DNA of 5,283 nucleotides from an uncultured Eubacteriales bacterium (GTDB taxonomy: Bacteria > Bacillota > Clostridia > Oscillospirales > Oscillospiraceae): the NCBI GenBank assembly GCA_900551355.1, contig URVR01000121.1, positions 1 to 5,283 on the forward strand, written 5' to 3'. A program made the position numbers and the translations under genes. The notes under the pieces were generated by a model. It did no database searches. It was not told where the DNA came from and was given only the letters and a program-made list of their open reading frames with translations. Of this stretch, positions 5,235 to 5,283 are shown in pieces; the first letter of the stretch is position 1; each line of letters starts with the position of its first letter.

Positions 5235-5283
5235 CTGTCTCTTATACACATCTCCGAGCCCACGAGACGTAGAGGAATCTCGT
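5235..5283 (+). other. Untrimmed Illumina Nextera adapter (not genomic)
   Basis: CTGTCTCTTATACACATCT (5235-5253) is the 19-bp Tn5 mosaic end. It is followed by CCGAGCCCACGAGAC (5254-5268), the Nextera read-2 tail, then GTAGAGGA (5269-5276), which matches the N712 i7 index as I remember it, and ATCTCGT (5277-5283), the start of the P7 arm. The sequence is a library construct left at the contig end. It should be trimmed, and no translation across it is real. Confidence 0.98.

Noticed and set aside
5235..5253. Tn5 mosaic end as evidence of a real transposon insertion
   Set aside because: It is followed directly by the Nextera read-2 tail, an index and P7 bases at the contig end, which occur only in sequencing libraries.
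5012..5272. Frames ending or starting in adapter-derived peptides on both strands
   Set aside because: Their distinctive residues come from the Nextera adapter, not from the genome.

Overview
The window is a GC-rich fragment with Firmicute-type architecture: strong AGGAGG ribosome binding sites, sigma-A promoters, a Bce-type two-component/ABC module and a YtrA-type GntR/ABC module. High GC combined with these families suggests a gut Oscillospiraceae-like bacterium (Flavonifractor/Oscillibacter type). This is inference only, since no marker gene is present. The last 49 bases (5235-5283) are not genomic. They are an untrimmed Illumina Nextera read-2 adapter: Tn5 mosaic end, adapter tail, an 8-base index and the start of the P7 arm. 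Real sequence therefore ends at about 5234.

Layout. The minus strand, read from right to left, carries a BceR-like response regulator (2285-1614), a BceS-like intramembrane-sensing histidine kinase (1605-613), a 110-bp spacer, and the first 167 codons of a BceA-like ABC ATPase (502-1), cut by the left edge. This is the gene order of bacitracin/lantibiotic detoxification modules (RR-HK-ATPase-permease); the permease would lie beyond the left edge. The 110-bp spacer holds an exact match to the Bce-type operator pattern (TNACA-N4-TGTAA), an extended -10 promoter, and a perfect 10-bp inverted repeat.

The plus strand carries a compact operon with overlapping or nearly abutting genes. It encodes a short YtrA-type GntR repressor (2458-2847), a 7-TM membrane protein (2844-3650), a 3-TM membrane protein (3610-4152), an ABC-2-type ATPase (4166-4906) and an unidentified membrane-anchored extracytoplasmic protein (4903 to about 5234, truncated by the contig end).

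The two operons diverge from a 172-bp intergenic region. The plus-strand promoter is a perfect consensus (TTGACA-17-TATAAT). It is overlapped and followed by two tandem copies of a long-spaced dyad, AACTGTAT-N10-ATACAGTT, with a 29-bp period. These are the likely operators of the GntR repressor. The minus-strand operon has its own extended -10 promoter.

Likely logic: the Bce module senses an envelope-active peptide through its transporter and switches on the transporter genes through the operator before bceA. The GntR module is autorepressed and makes a second exporter with a surface-exposed accessory protein. Both families are known. The least described parts are the extracytoplasmic protein, the tandem GntR operators, and the hairpin/operator arrangement before bceA. 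I see no RNA genes, CRISPR arrays or insertion sequences.
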